From positions 1 to 32,714 of the IMG/VR virus record IMGVR_UViG_3300017748_002017: 32,714 bases of DNA; one strand, 5' to 3'. Position 1 is the stretch's first letter. The number at the start of each line of letters is the position of its first letter. Below are positions 32,077 through 32,714 of this stretch, piece after piece. The position numbers and the translations under genes were made by a program. The notes under the pieces were generated by a model. It was not told where the DNA came from and searched no databases. It saw only the letters and a program-made list of their open reading frames with translations. This DNA comes from a virus.

Positions 32077-32154
32077 ATGCAGCCCCTTAGAGCGTTGAAA
32101 ATAATAACCTATACTTAGGTATACCCTAGCTAAAAACAATTAAATGGAGCCCTT
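32077..32154 (+). promoter_or_regulatory. Leader with palindrome and TTGAAA box before the 2OG oxygenase gene
   Basis: TTGAAA (32095-32100) and TATACC (32120-32125) are 19 bases apart, a weak sigma70 match. CCTATACTT (32108-32116) repeats the motif at 23031. GGTATACC (32118-32125) is a perfect palindrome that could bind a regulator. GGAG lies 6-7 bases before the ATG at 32155. Confidence 0.35.
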
Positions 32155-32714
32155 ATGCAAACCCCTCCGTACTTGATTAAAAACTTTTTACTTACTATTA
32201 AAGCTGAGTGGATGCTAGATAAAACTACTCTTGAGTTAACTAAAGACTCTATGAAAAGTTTACAAGAGTTTCAGTTAAGTGATGGTCAAGGTGATGTAAA
32301 AAACGTATTACAAGAATACGTCACTAATCATGGTCATGATATCTATTCCGTGCCTTTATTTACGCAAGAGTTTTGTGACACTATGTTAGATGAAATAGAG
32401 AATATGAAACAACATTTGGCTTTTGAGCCTAACACAGATGAAGATGAACTCAGGCAAATACCAGAAATAGTACTGCACGAAAAAGCACCAGAACTATTTA
32501 ACTCGATGCTTGGCGTAGTTTTTAATGTCATGAACCCTATCTTTATGTCAGTATGGCAACGCTACAGTAATGCTGCTGCAACTATACAGATTGCAAACTA
32601 TAACGTAAAAGATAAAAAGCAAGGTGCGTGGCACCATGACCAGACTGCGGATATTAGTATGGTTGTACCGTTAAACACTGGCAACTATAAAGGTGGGGGA
32701 ACTGAGTTTCATAA
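32155..32714 (+). CDS. Fe(II)/2-oxoglutarate oxygenase, prolyl-hydroxylase-like (3' end outside window)
   Basis: An open frame runs from ATG 32155 with a GGAG ribosome site to the end of the window (186 codons, no stop). The N-terminal 60 residues are helical. From about 68 (YSVPLFTQEFCDTMLDEIENM) it resembles phage prolyl-4-hydroxylase-type 2OG oxygenases. The core has IQIANYNV, the iron-binding HxD in WHHDQTAD, SMVVPLNTG and GGGTEFH just before truncation; the distal His and 2OG-binding Arg/Lys should lie beyond the window. Such enzymes hydroxylate protein side chains or other substrates; the phage substrate is unknown. It is distinct from the AlkB-like enzyme at 22.4 kb. Confidence 0.85.
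   Translation, partial: MQTPPYLIKNFLLTIKAEWMLDKTTLELTKDSMKSLQEFQLSDGQGDVKNVLQEYVTNHGHDIYSVPLFTQEFCDTMLDEIENMKQHLAFEPNTDEDELRQIPEIVLHEKAPELFNSMLGVVFNVMNPIFMSVWQRYSNAAATIQIANYNVKDKKQGAWHHDQTADISMVVPLNTGNYKGGGTEFH

Noticed and set aside
1-32714. Temperate functions (integrase, excisionase, CI-like repressor, attachment site)
   Set aside because: None of these can be seen in this window; lysogeny cannot be judged from it.

Overview
This window looks like part of the genome of a tailed dsDNA bacteriophage, most likely a marine podovirus-like phage of an AT-rich bacterium. The evidence is dense, overlapping genes with TAATG and ATGA junctions, a holin/lysozyme pair, a run of large Gly/Ala/Gln-rich virion proteins, and a phage replication set (primase, helicases, family A DNA polymerase, nucleases). 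The base composition is visibly AT-rich. No integrase, repressor, phage RNA polymerase, terminase, portal or capsid gene is seen, so the head/packaging module must lie outside the window. From memory the replication gene set resembles marine HMO-2011-type and related podoviruses; that is an inference, not a database result.

Layout. (1) 1-3.5 kb: an unusual three-gene unit of a secreted curlin-like repeat protein (5' end outside the window), a secreted FecR-domain protein with curlin-like repeats at its C-terminus, and a membrane CHASE2 sensor fused to a class III adenylyl cyclase whose key catalytic residues are all present. (2) 3.5-4.5 kb: lysis genes (GTA-type 3-TM holin, GH24 lysozyme). 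(3) 4.5-15.9 kb: virion genes, from a large beta-rich tail/stabilisation-like protein through several large proteins likely to be internal or ejected. (4) 15.9-17.3 kb: a lone minus-strand SNF2-like helicase that converges on the structural genes. (5) 17.3-17.7 kb: the only gene-free stretch over 300 bases, with divergent promoter candidates, tandem and inverted repeats; it may be a control region or origin. (6) 17.7-30.3 kb: one long plus-strand replication and nucleotide-metabolism operon. It holds an SSB-like protein, an archaeo-eukaryotic-type primase, an SF1 helicase, an AlkB-like dioxygenase, dUTPase, a ThyA-family enzyme, a Cas4/RecB-like nuclease, PolA with Leu at the 762-equivalent position, a small HTH protein and a resolvase-like nuclease. 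(7) 30.3-32.7 kb: a DUF932 gene in its own unit ended by a strong terminator, a Lys-rich unknown gene, and the 5' part of a second Fe(II)/2-oxoglutarate oxygenase that runs off the window.

Two candidate systems stand out. The first is the FecR/curlin/CHASE2-cyclase module, which suggests a phage-borne envelope-sensing and cAMP-producing unit. The second is embedded in the replication operon at 22.4-27.1 kb: an AlkB-like enzyme, an unknown Cys/His protein, a protein resembling the 5-hmdU DNA kinase helical/aGPT-pyrophosphorylase family, an Nmad1-like protein, dUTPase, a 51-residue basic protein, a GT-A glycosyltransferase and a ThyA-family enzyme. Together these are consistent with thymidine (or other base) hypermodification and possible glycosylation of phage DNA.
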